In this document: piece by piece, positions 18,516 to 27,112 of the stretch
How the letters are laid out: each line of letters opens with the position of its first letter
How positions within the stretch are numbered: the first letter of the stretch is position 1
Program-made: the position numbers and the translations under genes
Source: Propionibacteriaceae bacterium
Lineage (GTDB): Bacteria; Actinomycetota; Actinomycetes; Propionibacteriales; Propionibacteriaceae
Direction: 5' to 3'
Assembly (NCBI GenBank): GCA_031261455.1
Contig: JAISJP010000004.1
Coordinates: 1-64,000, forward strand
Length of the DNA: 64,000 nucleotides
The notes under the pieces: generated by a model
The model's database searches: none
What the model was told of the DNA's origin: nothing
The model's input: the letters and a program-made list of their open reading frames with translations, nothing else

Positions 18516-19655
18516 CTACATGTAGAAACGGCTGTCGGCGTTCCTGCCGTTGATGATCACGTTGAAGTGCAAGTGGCAGCCGTAGGACTCGCCCGTGTCG
18601 CCCTCGAAACCAATGATCTGCCCGCGTTGTACGGCCTGGCCAGCCGAGACAATGAAGTAGCTCATGTGGGCGTAACCGGTGCGGAAATAGTCGCCGGCAA
18701 CACGGCCATGGTCAATCTCGACGTACTCGCCGTACCAACTACTCCAGCCGGCACGAACGACGATGCCGCTGGCCGCAGCCCAGATCGGGGCACCGCAGTA
18801 CGACGCATAGTCGTTGCCGGAGTGATAACCGGGAGACGGACTGTCGCGCCACCCGAACGTGGAGGTCAACTTTCCAGTGTTGGGATACGAGAGCGGAAGA
18901 ATGTCGCCCTGCGTGCCACCGGAGCCGCCCAGCTGAGACAGTTGAGACGCGGTGAGGCTCATGAGCGCCGCCCGGGCGGAGGCGGATCTGGCTTCCTGCG
19001 CCGCGATCAACTGCTTTTGCAGCGTTACTTGTTCTTCAATGGTGTCCACCAGCGCTGCCAGTTGAAGATTCAGGTCAGACAGACGACCCTGTTCAGAGCG
19101 AAAACGGAATGCCTGCTCTTCGAGAATGGTCTCCACCGAGTTCATCGTGGCCATCGACGAGATGAACTGATCTGGCGATTCCGCCACGACGAAGTTCACC
19201 GCCGCCCCAAATCCGGGGTCCTGACGTTGCGTGTTGACGAGATGCATGATGCCAATCTGAAGCTGGCTAATTACACTCTCTTGCTGCGCAATCGCCTCTG
19301 ACAACTCTGTTTGTGACTGGCGAGCCTGCTCAAGAGCAATCTCTGACTGTGCATACTTCTGCGCAAGCGAGGCGGCCTCAGCATCCAACTGGGCGATCTG
19401 ACTGGCCACTGCGGCAAAGATCGCATCCGTGTTGTTGGACGCGGGAGTAGCTTCAGGAGACGGGGTCTCAGATGGCGTGGTCTCCGTCGTCGTTGTGTCT
19501 GACTGGGTGGTTTGTGTCGCCGTGGTTTCGGTGCTCGACGAAGCGTCCTCGTCATCGGCAAGCGCGCTCAGGCGCGTGCCTACCAATCCAACCGCGACCA
19601 GAGCCACGGATACCAACGTGACAGTCGCCACGCGCAACACATTATGCAACCTCAT
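18516..19655 (-). CDS. M23 peptidoglycan endopeptidase with coiled coil (copy 2)
   Basis: Paralogue of the neighbouring hydrolase, 379 aa: signal peptide ending near LSALA, a Thr/Ser/Glu-rich linker (about 30-75), a coiled coil (about 80-240), and a LytM/M23 domain with HSGNDYAS and GCHLHFNV zinc motifs. The catalytic domains of the two copies are nearly collinear; most divergence is in the linker. The start ATG 19653-19655 is preferred because GAGG lies 8 nt upstream; a GTG three codons earlier overlaps the ribosome site. Although tandem, each gene has its own promoter-like -10 and its own copy of the structured leader, so the whole unit including control region was duplicated. Function in cell separation or growth is inferred from the family. 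Confidence 0.92.
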   Translation of the reverse strand: MRLHNVLRVATVTLVSVALVAVGLVGTRLSALADDEDASSSTETTATQTTQSDTTTTETTPSETPSPEATPASNNTDAIFAAVASQIAQLDAEAASLAQKYAQSEIALEQARQSQTELSEAIAQQESVISQLQIGIMHLVNTQRQDPGFGAAVNFVVAESPDQFISSMATMNSVETILEEQAFRFRSEQGRLSDLNLQLAALVDTIEEQVTLQKQLIAAQEARSASARAALMSLTASQLSQLGGSGGTQGDILPLSYPNTGKLTSTFGWRDSPSPGYHSGNDYASYCGAPIWAAASGIVVRAGWSSWYGEYVEIDHGRVAGDYFRTGYAHMSYFIVSAGQAVQRGQIIGFEGDTGESYGCHLHFNVIINGRNADSRFYM

Positions 19656-19670
19656 CAACACCACCTCAAT

Positions 19671-19730
19671 CAGAGAATGTGTGCGTCATCCTTTGCCTTC
19701 CCCGACGTTCGGACAGGCACCACATTCCTG
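19671..19730 (-). ncRNA. Structured leader RNA of the second M23 gene (copy 2)
   Basis: Shares with copy 1 a 19-nt block (19723-19741) that spans the -10 TATACT and the 5' arm, and a 16-nt core (19695-19710). The outer stem is CAGGAATGTG (19721-19730) with CACATTCTCTG (19671-19681), 10 bp with one bulged base; the two extra base pairs and the altered arm relative to copy 1 keep pairing intact. The leader ends 6-7 nt before the GTG/ATG start region. Confidence 0.6.
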
Positions 19731-19910
19731 AGAAAAGTATAAAACGCTTTTAGGTTCAGACGTTAGCCAAAGACCGCATTTCCCGCATAACTAGAGAAAA
19801 ACTCTCGCTCACAGCGTGACCGCGCCGCCTCCCCGACACGGATTGGGCAGATTGCGCTGGACGACAGCAGTTTTTGTCAGTGCTGCCGTATATCGTCTAT
19901 ATACATGGGA

Positions 19911-21698
19911 ATGACCACCACTGCGGGCACGATTGCGAGCAGCACTTCGCGCAGCACTGGGAGCGCTTTCCAGCCGAGCTTGGAAGACCTGGGCACCCCG
20001 CTCGACCAGGTGCGGTTCTGTGTGGTGGACCTAGAGACCACGGGTGGTGGCCCGGAGGCGGCCATCACCGAGTTTGGCGCGGTGCTCATCCAAGGTGGCG
20101 AGGTGCTCGGCGAGTTCAGCACGCTCGTCAACCCCGATGCGCACATCCCAGCGATGATCACCGTGCTCACCGGCATCACCGATGCCATGGTTGTCAACAT
20201 GCCCAAAATCGACGAGGTGCTGCCCAGTTTCCTCACGTTTGCCAACGGTGCGGTGCTGGTGGCGCACAATGCCCGCTTCGATGTTGGGTTTCTGAAGCGC
20301 GCCGCCGCCGATCTGGGGTATCCGTGGCCCAATCCGCGCGTCATCGACACGGTGGCGCTGGCTAGGCACGCCCTGCTGCGCGACGAGGTGCCCAACGTCA
20401 AACTCTCCACCCTGGCAGCGCACTTTCATACTGCGGTCCAACCGGACCACCGCGCCCTGTCCGACGCCCGGGCAACCGTCGATGTGCTCTATGGTTTATT
20501 TGAACGTGTAGGCAATTTGGGTGTCGCCACCTTAGAAGATCTTGAAGAGTTCACAGCGCACGTCTCGCCACAGCGACGCGCCAAGCGGGTGTGGGCAAAG
20601 GCACTACCCGACGAGCCGGGCGTCTACTGGTTCTACGCCAACTTCAGCAACACCAAACACCCCGACGAACAGGGCCGCGAGGTGCTCTACGTCGGCAAAT
20701 CCATCAACCTGCGCAAACGGGTGGCGTCGTACTTCACTGCCGCCGAGAGTCGGGCGCGCATGGACGAGATGGTGCGCATCGCCGCCGGGGTGGACTACGT
20801 GGTGTGCGCCACCGACCTGGAGGCGGAGGTGCGCGAACTGCGCCTGATCAACGCGCACGACCCCCACTTCAACTCGAAGTCCAGACGGCAACTGAAAGTT
20901 TTCTGGCTGAAACTCACCGGCGAAAAGTACCCCAGACTGTCCATCGTGCGGGCCGTCAAAGACGACGGTTGTGTCTACTGGGGTCCGTTTACCTCCCGTA
21001 TCACCGCCGAACAGGCCAGCATGGCGCTGCAAGACGCCTGGGGGCTGCGCAACTGCACCGGCTCGATGTCCAAGTGCGCCACCGGCGGATGCATGTTAGC
21101 CTCCCTGCAGCGCTGTATTGCCCCGTGCGTGCAGCCCGACGTGGCCGCCTATCATGAAGCCGTGGAGAGCGTGCAGACGGCGCTACAGGCCGATATTCGC
21201 CCCACCCTAGAGCGGGTAGGCGCGCGCATCGGCACCTTAGCCGCCCAAGAGCGCTTCGAGGACGCCGCCGTACTCAACTCGCGCCTTGTGACCTACGCCG
21301 ACACGGTAACTCGCTGGAATCGCCTCACCACACTAGCTGCCATCCCCGAGATCGTCGCCGCCAAACTGGTGGGCGAACGCTGGCAAATCCACGTAATCCG
21401 CCACGGAATGCTGGCCGGTGCCGCTGCTGCCTCTCCCGGCTGTTCGCCCCTAGACGTCGCCGAAACCTGTCGCGCCTTCGCCGCCACGGTCCTCCCCGGC
21501 CCCGCCGGACTCCCCTCCTGCACCATAGAAGAGGCCGAACGCGTAGCCGCCTGGCTGGAGCTAGACGGCGTGCGCCTAATCAGCATCACCGGCACCTGGG
21601 CCTGGCCACTCAGGAGCGGCACAACGCCCGGACAACTGCCCGCGCTGATCCTTGGCCAGCGCCAAGAATCAGCCGCGAGCGTTCAGGTAGATCCTTAG
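19911..21698 (+). CDS. DnaQ-type DEDDh exonuclease fused to a GIY-YIG (UvrC/Cho-like) nuclease
   Basis: Fusion protein of 595 aa. Residues about 27-195 form a 3'-5' exonuclease domain like the DNA polymerase III epsilon subunit: [15 protein letters not shown] (Exo I), [14 protein letters not shown] (Exo II) and a DHRALSDA Exo III. Residues about 225-310 are a GIY-YIG endonuclease ([24 protein letters not shown]) as in the N-terminal half of UvrC, followed by a UvrC-like region. The same fusion is known in mycobacteria (Rv2191) and is thought to act in DNA repair. No ribosome site is seen; TATATA (19898-19903) with TTGTCA (19874-19879) upstream places transcription start at or next to ATG 19911, so a leaderless mRNA is likely. 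ATG 19905 is an alternative start. Confidence 0.9.
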   Translation: MTTTAGTIASSTSRSTGSAFQPSLEDLGTPLDQVRFCVVDLETTGGGPEAAITEFGAVLIQGGEVLGEFSTLVNPDAHIPAMITVLTGITDAMVVNMPKIDEVLPSFLTFANGAVLVAHNARFDVGFLKRAAADLGYPWPNPRVIDTVALARHALLRDEVPNVKLSTLAAHFHTAVQPDHRALSDARATVDVLYGLFERVGNLGVATLEDLEEFTAHVSPQRRAKRVWAKALPDEPGVYWFYANFSNTKHPDEQGREVLYVGKSINLRKRVASYFTAAESRARMDEMVRIAAGVDYVVCATDLEAEVRELRLINAHDPHFNSKSRRQLKVFWLKLTGEKYPRLSIVRAVKDDGCVYWGPFTSRITAEQASMALQDAWGLRNCTGSMSKCATGGCMLASLQRCIAPCVQPDVAAYHEAVESVQTALQADIRPTLERVGARIGTLAAQERFEDAAVLNSRLVTYADTVTRWNRLTTLAAIPEIVAAKLVGERWQIHVIRHGMLAGAAAASPGCSPLDVAETCRAFAATVLPGPAGLPSCTIEEAERVAAWLELDGVRLISITGTWAWPLRSGTTPGQLPALILGQRQESAASVQVDP

Positions 21699-22198
21699 GC
21701 GATCTCGACGGACTCGATTACTACCTCTTTCAGGGGGCGGTCGTTGCGGCCGGTGGGGGTGGCTTCGATGGCGTCGACTACCTTCTGGCTGGCTTCGTCT
21801 TTGACCTCGCCGAAGATCGTGTGCTTGCGGTTCAACCACGCGGTGGGGGCGGTGGTGATGAAGAACTGCGAACCGTTGGTGCCGGGGCCGGCGTTCGCCA
21901 TAGCCAGCAAGTAGGGACGGTCGAAACGCAGGTCGGGGTGGAACTCGTCACCGAAGGTGTAGCCAGGGCCGCCCATGCCGGTGCCGGTGGGGTCGCCACC
22001 CTGAATCATGAACTCGGGGATGATGCGGTGAAAGATGACACCGTCGTAGTAGTTGCCCGAGGTGCGCCCCGCCGAGTCCTTGAACTCCTTGGTGCCGGTA
22101 GCCAAGCCGACGAAGTTGGCGACGGTCTTGGGGGCGTGGTCATCAAACAACTCGATGATGATGTCGCCGAAGTTGGTGTGCAGTGTTGCTTGGCTCAT
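21695..22198 (-). CDS. ppiA: Cyclophilin-type peptidyl-prolyl cis-trans isomerase
   Basis: Cytoplasmic cyclophilin of 167 aa that isomerises Xaa-Pro bonds. The catalytic pattern is complete: [14 protein letters not shown] (active-site Arg and Phe/Met pocket), [16 protein letters not shown] and [12 protein letters not shown]. There is no signal peptide. The start ATG has GAGG 8 nt upstream. It is convergent with the DnaQ-GIY-YIG gene; the two stop codons overlap within 4 bp. Confidence 0.96.
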   Translation of the reverse strand: MSQATLHTNFGDIIIELFDDHAPKTVANFVGLATGTKEFKDSAGRTSGNYYDGVIFHRIIPEFMIQGGDPTGTGMGGPGYTFGDEFHPDLRFDRPYLLAMANAGPGTNGSQFFITTAPTAWLNRKHTIFGEVKDEASQKVVDAIEATPTGRNDRPLKEVVIESVEIA

Positions 22199-22392
22199 GT
22201 GTGTGCCTCTTTATGTCTTCCTTGGTTGTCGCGCTCTGGGCGCTCGGCGCGCAGGTGCCACGCCAACTGAACAAGTTCTTGCACCTACGATTATTCCATG
22301 CGCCGCCAGCAGGTCAATCATTGCGGTAGCCTAGAGATGTAAGAGTGCGCTTTGGCGCGCTGTCACGGCTTGCGTGATGTTTGGAGGACAAA

Positions 22393-23046
22393 ATGGCTTG
22401 CGGAACGTGTCGATCAAAGCATCCGGTCATCTGCCGGTTGATTGTTGCCGGATTACTGGCGGCTGCCGCCACGGCTCTTGCGCACTTGGCACGCCTCAAA
22501 GGTTGCTGCGCCAACAAGTGCTGCCCAAGCAATGTGACTGGCCCCTGCGGTCCTGTCCTGGTGCCCGACGCCGAGCCGGAAGTGACGCCTGAGTCGGCAG
22601 TCGAGCCCGAGACTGAGGCTGCCCCTGCGCCAGCTCCAGAACCCGAGACTGCCCCTGCGCCAGCTCCAGAACCCGAGACTGCCCCTGCGCCAGCTCCAGA
22701 ACCCGAGACTGCGCCAGCGCCAGCTCCAGAACCGGAGACTGCGCCAGGGCCAGCTCCGGAGCCTGAGGCCGTTCCCGAGACCGAGCCAGTTGAGGCCCCC
22801 GAGCCAACCGCTGAACCTGCACCAACAGACGAGGAACTCACTGTGGGGTACTCGAACCCGTTCCGTTACGGCGAGGGGTCGTTCATCGGCATTGACCCTC
22901 CAGAGGGGTTCGACATCAAGGCGAATGAGCGCTCCATGAAATACCACATTCCTGGCGCTATCGGCTACGTGCGCTGTAACACCGACGTGTGGTTTAACAG
23001 CGCCGAGGCTGCTGAGCGCGCCGGATTCACCCGCTCACAACGCTAA
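22393..23046 (+). CDS. Cys-rich, Pro/Glu-repeat protein with C-terminal sunset domain
   Basis: Protein of 217 aa in three parts. The N-terminus has CGTCRSKHPVIC, a short hydrophobic helix (about 16-32) and a second cysteine cluster (CCANKCC). The middle is five tandem APAPAPEPET-type decapeptides. The C-terminal 55 residues (RYGEGSFIGIDPPEGFDIKA, then SMKYHIPG, VWFNSAEAA and AGFTRS) match the actinobacterial 'sunset' domain, a small module of unknown function often found at protein ends. The start ATG 22393 is fixed by GGAGG 6 nt upstream. Topology suggests membrane association with the repeat acting as a spacer; its partner and function are unknown. Confidence 0.8.
   Translation: MACGTCRSKHPVICRLIVAGLLAAAATALAHLARLKGCCANKCCPSNVTGPCGPVLVPDAEPEVTPESAVEPETEAAPAPAPEPETAPAPAPEPETAPAPAPEPETAPAPAPEPETAPGPAPEPEAVPETEPVEAPEPTAEPAPTDEELTVGYSNPFRYGEGSFIGIDPPEGFDIKANERSMKYHIPGAIGYVRCNTDVWFNSAEAAERAGFTRSQR
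22621..22770 (+). repeat. 30-bp tandem repeat coding for Ala-Pro-Glu decapeptides
   Basis: Five 30-bp units: 22621-22650, 22651-22680 and 22681-22710 are identical, 22711-22740 has a few changes, and 22741-22770 is more diverged. The unit encodes APAPAPEPET. The identity of three units implies recent expansion, so copy number probably varies between strains. Confidence 0.95.
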
Positions 23047-23047
23047 A

Positions 23048-23067
23048 CACGTTCGCACACGAACGTG
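23048..23067 (-). terminator. Hairpin after glycogen phosphorylase
   Basis: CACGTTCG and CGAACGTG form an 8-bp stem with a 4-nt loop (23056-23059). On the minus strand it is followed by TTTAGCGTT, a weak U-tract. It lies between the two convergent stops and overlaps a dispersed palindromic repeat (23065-23094). Confidence 0.5.
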
Positions 23068-23094
23068 GCCCTGCAACTTCGCGCAGGATGATGG
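23065..23094 (+). repeat. Dispersed 30-bp palindromic repeat, diverged copy
   Basis: Matches the family at GTGG, CCTGC, ACT, CGCGCAGG and TGA. The core arms CCTGC/GCAGG still pair. It lies between the sunset gene and the phosphorylase gene. Confidence 0.55.
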
Positions 23095-23153
23095 ATATAG
23101 GTCGCGCTGCGTCGCGCAAAGGACCAGAACAGTATGTCTTGTCGCGCTCGACG

Positions 23154-25724
23154 CTAGCGCACGGACGGGACGTGCCAGATGCGCTCTATGTAGTCGTTGA
23201 CGCTGCGGTCGGACGAGAAGTAGCCGGAGCGGGCGACGTTCAGGATCGCCATCTGCGACCACGAATCCTCGTCGGCGTAGGCCTGCTCGACACGGACTTG
23301 GGCGGCCATGTAGGACTCGAAGTCAGCTAGGGCACAGAATCGGTCCTCGCTGAGGATGTTGCCGACAAAGCCGTCGAACTCGTGCGGATTGCCGCCGGAG
23401 AACGTGCCGGAGGCAATCAGGTCAATCGCCGCCTTGAGGCGCGGGTTGGTTTCGTAGGTGTCGCGGGGACGATAGCCCGCTGCCAGCAGCGCCTCCACGG
23501 CAGGCTCGTCCATGCCGAAGGAGAAGTAGTTGTCGTCCCCCACGCGGGCGTGAATCTCGACGTTGGCGCCGTCCTCAGTGCCGATGGTGAGCGCGCCGTT
23601 GAGCGCAAGTTTCATGTTGCCGGTGCCGGACGCTTCCTTGCCTGCCAGCGAAATCTGTTCGCTGAGGTCAGCGGCAGGGATGAGTCGCTCAGCGAGCGTG
23701 ACGTTGTAGTTGGGCGGGAACAGCACCTTCAGACGCCCTTCCAAACGGGCGTCGTTGTTGACCACCTCCGCCACGCGATTTATCAAGTAGATGGTCTCTT
23801 TGGCGAGCGCGTATCCGGGAGCAGCCTTGGCGCCGAAAATCACGGTGCGGGGCGCGACCTGCGACGCAGGCACCGCCCCAGACACGACTTGTTCGTACAA
23901 GCTGACGATATGCAGCAGCTTGAGCGACTGTCGTTTGTACTCGTGCAGTCGCTTGACCATCACGTCCAACATGTGGGTGACATCGAGTGACACCTCGTCG
24001 CGCGCAGTCAGCACCCGATTGAGACGGCGTTTATTGTGCGCCTTGACCTCACGGAACTGGGCACGGAACTCCGGGTCTAGGGCGTACGGCTCCAACTCGG
24101 CTAGGCGCTCTAGGTCGGTCAGCCAGCCGGTGCCGATGGCGTCCGAGATCAACGCCGACAGATGCCGGTTTGCCAAGCGAATGAAGCGACGCGGCGTCAC
24201 CCCATTGGTGACGTTGGTGAAGCGCTCCGGCCACATGGTGGAAAAATCTGGAAGTACCTTGTCCCGCAGCAGTTGCGAGTGCAGTTCGGCCACGCCATTT
24301 ACCTTGGACCCGCCGACGGTTGCCAAGTAGGCCATATGCACGGCAGGGTGAGGGCCAGCCGAGATGATGGACATGGCCTGCACTTTGGACTCGTCGCCGG
24401 GGTAGGTGGCGCGCACCTCAGCCAAGAACTGGGCGTTGATGGCGTCGATGATCTCGTAGTGACGGGGCAGCAGCCGAGCGAACAACTCTACGGGCCACAC
24501 CTCCAGCGCCTCGGGCAACAGGGTGTGGCAGGTGTAGGCGAAGCACTCCCGCGTGGTGGCCCAGGCGTCGTCGAACTCCCAACCCTGCTCGTCGATGAGG
24601 ATGCGCATCAGCTCGGGGATTCCGATCACCGGATGGGTGTCGTTCAGTTGGAAGATGACGCGTTGCGGCAGGGTGTGCAGATCGGAGCCCTCGCCGAGCA
24701 GGCGGCTCACTTGATCTTTCAGTGAACAAGCTACAAAAAAGTACTGCTGTTGAAGCCGCAACTCCTTGCCCTGCGGCGTGGAGTCCTCGGGATAGAGCAC
24801 CTTGGTGATGTTCTCGGCGAACGTCTGCGCCCGCACTGCCTCCACGTACTCCCCGGCGTTGAACACGCTGAGGTCGAATGAATCGATGGCTTGCGCGCTC
24901 CATAGCCGCAGCGTGTTGACGCGACCGTTGCGGTAGCCGGGCACCATGTAGTTGTAGGGCACGCCCAGCACGCCGAAACCGGGAACCCAGCGGGTGCGCT
25001 CCACGCCGTTGTCGTCATAGCGTTCGGTGTGACCAGCAAAGTTGACCTGCACCGCGGCTTCCGGGTGCGGGAACTCCCACGGGTTGCCCAGCGTCAACCA
25101 CGTGTCGGGGTGCTCAACTTGGCGTCCGTCAACGAATGACTGCCGGAAGATACCGTACTCGTAACGGATGCCGTAGCCGATACAGGGCACGGCCATGGTC
25201 GCCAGCGAGTCGATAAAACACGCAGCCAGACGGCCAAGGCCGCCGTTACCCAAGCCCGGTTCCACCTCCTGCGCCAGCAAAACTTGCAGGTCAAGACCGC
25301 AGGTACGCATCGCCTCGTCAGCGATGTCGTTCAGTTCGGTGGCAAGCAGCGCGTTGCCAAGCTGGCGTCCCAACAGATATTCAGCCGAGAGATAACAGAC
25401 CTGCTTGGCCTTAGTGTCGCGCACCTTCTTGCCCGTCTCCAGCCAGCGCGCCATCAGGTAGTTGCGCACGGTGCGAGCGATGGCGACATACTGGTCGTTG
25501 ACGGTTGAGCGGGACAGTTGCACACCCAGATCGGCGTGCAGTTCGTGCAGAAACTCGCGCACAAACCCGTCCACAGAGTACGCGGGGGCGGCCACGGGGG
25601 CCAGCGCGAAGGGGTGGGTGGGACGATATGAGGGACCGCGATTCTCGGGTTCCTTGGTTTGCGCCTCGTCAACCGGCTGCTGTGGCTGGGCGGGGGCCTC
25701 GGCCAGCGTCTCGTACTCACTCAT
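23154..25724 (-). CDS. glgP: Glycogen/starch (alpha-glucan) phosphorylase
   Basis: GT35-family enzyme of 856 aa that releases glucose 1-phosphate from glycogen or maltodextrin. The full-length sequence includes LAACFIDSLATM, EPGLGNGGLGRL, the substrate region GAKAAPGY, and the PLP site EASGTGNMKLALNGALTIGT with its Schiff-base lysine. The protein is close in size to E. coli GlgP/MalP. A TAGCAT box (25732-25737, minus strand) ends 7 nt before the ATG and only a poor AGG precedes it, so a leaderless transcript is possible. Monocistronic; a hairpin lies beyond its stop. Confidence 0.96.
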   Translation of the reverse strand: MSEYETLAEAPAQPQQPVDEAQTKEPENRGPSYRPTHPFALAPVAAPAYSVDGFVREFLHELHADLGVQLSRSTVNDQYVAIARTVRNYLMARWLETGKKVRDTKAKQVCYLSAEYLLGRQLGNALLATELNDIADEAMRTCGLDLQVLLAQEVEPGLGNGGLGRLAACFIDSLATMAVPCIGYGIRYEYGIFRQSFVDGRQVEHPDTWLTLGNPWEFPHPEAAVQVNFAGHTERYDDNGVERTRWVPGFGVLGVPYNYMVPGYRNGRVNTLRLWSAQAIDSFDLSVFNAGEYVEAVRAQTFAENITKVLYPEDSTPQGKELRLQQQYFFVACSLKDQVSRLLGEGSDLHTLPQRVIFQLNDTHPVIGIPELMRILIDEQGWEFDDAWATTRECFAYTCHTLLPEALEVWPVELFARLLPRHYEIIDAINAQFLAEVRATYPGDESKVQAMSIISAGPHPAVHMAYLATVGGSKVNGVAELHSQLLRDKVLPDFSTMWPERFTNVTNGVTPRRFIRLANRHLSALISDAIGTGWLTDLERLAELEPYALDPEFRAQFREVKAHNKRRLNRVLTARDEVSLDVTHMLDVMVKRLHEYKRQSLKLLHIVSLYEQVVSGAVPASQVAPRTVIFGAKAAPGYALAKETIYLINRVAEVVNNDARLEGRLKVLFPPNYNVTLAERLIPAADLSEQISLAGKEASGTGNMKLALNGALTIGTEDGANVEIHARVGDDNYFSFGMDEPAVEALLAAGYRPRDTYETNPRLKAAIDLIASGTFSGGNPHEFDGFVGNILSEDRFCALADFESYMAAQVRVEQAYADEDSWSQMAILNVARSGYFSSDRSVNDYIERIWHVPSVR

Positions 25725-25770
25725 TGCCTAAATGCTACCGGTTCTGTTCAGTTCTGTTCGCCCGTGGGAC

Positions 25771-25811
25771 AAAGTTAGTGCAGGCTAACAATATTTGGCT
25801 AGACTAACTTT
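25771..25811 (+). promoter_or_regulatory. Probable MntR/DtxR-type operator over the mntH promoter
   Basis: Nested inverted repeats: GTTAG (25774-25778) with CTAAC (25785-25789), and the outer arms AAAGTTAG (25771-25778) with CTAACTTT (25804-25811). These resemble the TTAG...CTAA boxes of DtxR-family regulators. They cover the -10 TAGACT (25800-25805) of mntH. A DtxR-family gene follows mntH. Confidence 0.7.
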
Positions 25812-25812
25812 C

Positions 25813-27063
25813 GTGTGGGGCAATGATGAATGCGATGACGCGGAACTGAAGCCGCGAAAACGCGTACTTTCTTGGTTGTGGGGACCAGCATTTGTGGCGG
25901 CAATCGCCTACGTTGACCCCGGAAACGTTGCCGCGAACCTCACATCCGGTTCGCTCTACGGATACCGCTTGGTGTGGGTGCTGGTGCTGGCGAACGTGAT
26001 CGCCGTGCTGGTGCAGTACCTGAGCGCCAAGACCGGGCTGGTCACCGGACACTCCCTGCCTGAACTGCTGGGGCAACGCATGAACCGCCCGGGCAGGCTC
26101 GCTTTCTTTGCCCAGGCCGAACTGGTGGCAATCGCCACTGACCTTGCCGAGGTGATCGGCGGGGCCATCGCGCTACAGATCCTGTTTCACGTGCCGCTGC
26201 TGCTGGGCGGATGCATCATCGGCGCGGTCTCGATACTGTTGCTGGCTTTGCAGTCGTGGCGCGGACAGCGCACCTTTGAGTTTGTGGTGATGGGACTGCT
26301 GCTCGTCATCACCATCGGTTTTGTTGCCGGACTGTTCGTCGAACAGGTTGACTGGCTGGCGGCGGCCGAGGGTGTCATCCCCACCTTTGACGGACGTCAG
26401 TCAGTGCTGTTGGCGGCGTCCATGCTCGGTGCCACCGTGATGCCGCACGCCATCTACGTACACTCGGCGCTGGTGAATGACCGTCATGAAAACAGCAAGA
26501 CACACCTGCCGCAGTTGCTGCGGGCCACGCGCTGGGAGGTGCTGGCGTCCATGGTGGTTGCCGGGTCGGTGAACATCGCCATGCTGCTGTTGGCAGCGTC
26601 TAGTCTGCAAGGGGTCGGCGGCACCGACTCCATTGAGGGCGCACACGCCGCCATTGAGGCAAACCTTGGTCCGGTGATCGGCGTGATGTTCGGCATCGGT
26701 CTGCTGGCGAGCGGGCTGGCGTCTACATCAGTGGGCAGCTACGCGGGCATGGCGATCATCCAAGGCTTACTGCATACGAAGGTGCCCATGTTGCTTCAGC
26801 GCATCGTCACCCTCGTCCCCGCCCTTATCATCCTCGGAATCGGCGTCAACCCCACGTGGGCGTTGGTGCTGAGTCAAGTGTTGCTCTCCCTCGGCATCCC
26901 GTTTGCGTTGGTGCCGCTGGTCTCACTGAGCAGCAACAAAGACGTCATGGGAGAGTACGCCAACTCGCTGCGCACTCGCATCGTGGCCTGGGGGTCGGTT
27001 GCAATGATCGTTGCCCTAAACTTAGTGTTGGTGGTGTTGACCATCCAAGGCGAGCCGGTCTAG
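25813..27063 (+). CDS. mntH: Nramp-family divalent metal (Mn2+/Fe2+) transporter
   Basis: Proton-coupled importer of 416 aa with about eleven membrane helices. The Nramp signature AYVDPGNVAANL in helix 1 supplies the metal-binding Asp-Pro-Gly-Asn, and MLGATVMPHAIYVHSALV in helix 6 supplies the Met and His of the binding site, indicating a transition-metal transporter. The start is taken as GTG 25813 because TAGACT (25800-25805) ends 7 nt upstream and no ribosome site exists; a leaderless mRNA is inferred. A TTG six codons upstream lies within the promoter. It precedes an MntR-like regulator by 49 bp and sits under an operator-like palindrome, consistent with metal-dependent repression. Confidence 0.94.
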   Translation: MWGNDECDDAELKPRKRVLSWLWGPAFVAAIAYVDPGNVAANLTSGSLYGYRLVWVLVLANVIAVLVQYLSAKTGLVTGHSLPELLGQRMNRPGRLAFFAQAELVAIATDLAEVIGGAIALQILFHVPLLLGGCIIGAVSILLLALQSWRGQRTFEFVVMGLLLVITIGFVAGLFVEQVDWLAAAEGVIPTFDGRQSVLLAASMLGATVMPHAIYVHSALVNDRHENSKTHLPQLLRATRWEVLASMVVAGSVNIAMLLLAASSLQGVGGTDSIEGAHAAIEANLGPVIGVMFGIGLLASGLASTSVGSYAGMAIIQGLLHTKVPMLLQRIVTLVPALIILGIGVNPTWALVLSQVLLSLGIPFALVPLVSLSSNKDVMGEYANSLRTRIVAWGSVAMIVALNLVLVVLTIQGEPV

Positions 27064-27112
27064 CGACCATCACGCCCATGCGAATAGCCTTAGCTTTGAC
27101 AGGGGGTATCTT

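Noticed and set aside
18351..19741. Identity of the M23 leaders as ydaO (c-di-AMP) riboswitches
   Set aside because: The genes are typical ydaO targets, but the leader is only about 60 nt and I cannot find the conserved ydaO segments.
22621..22770. Regular repeats considered as a CRISPR array
   Set aside because: The units abut without spacers and are in frame in a protein; they are tandem coding repeats.
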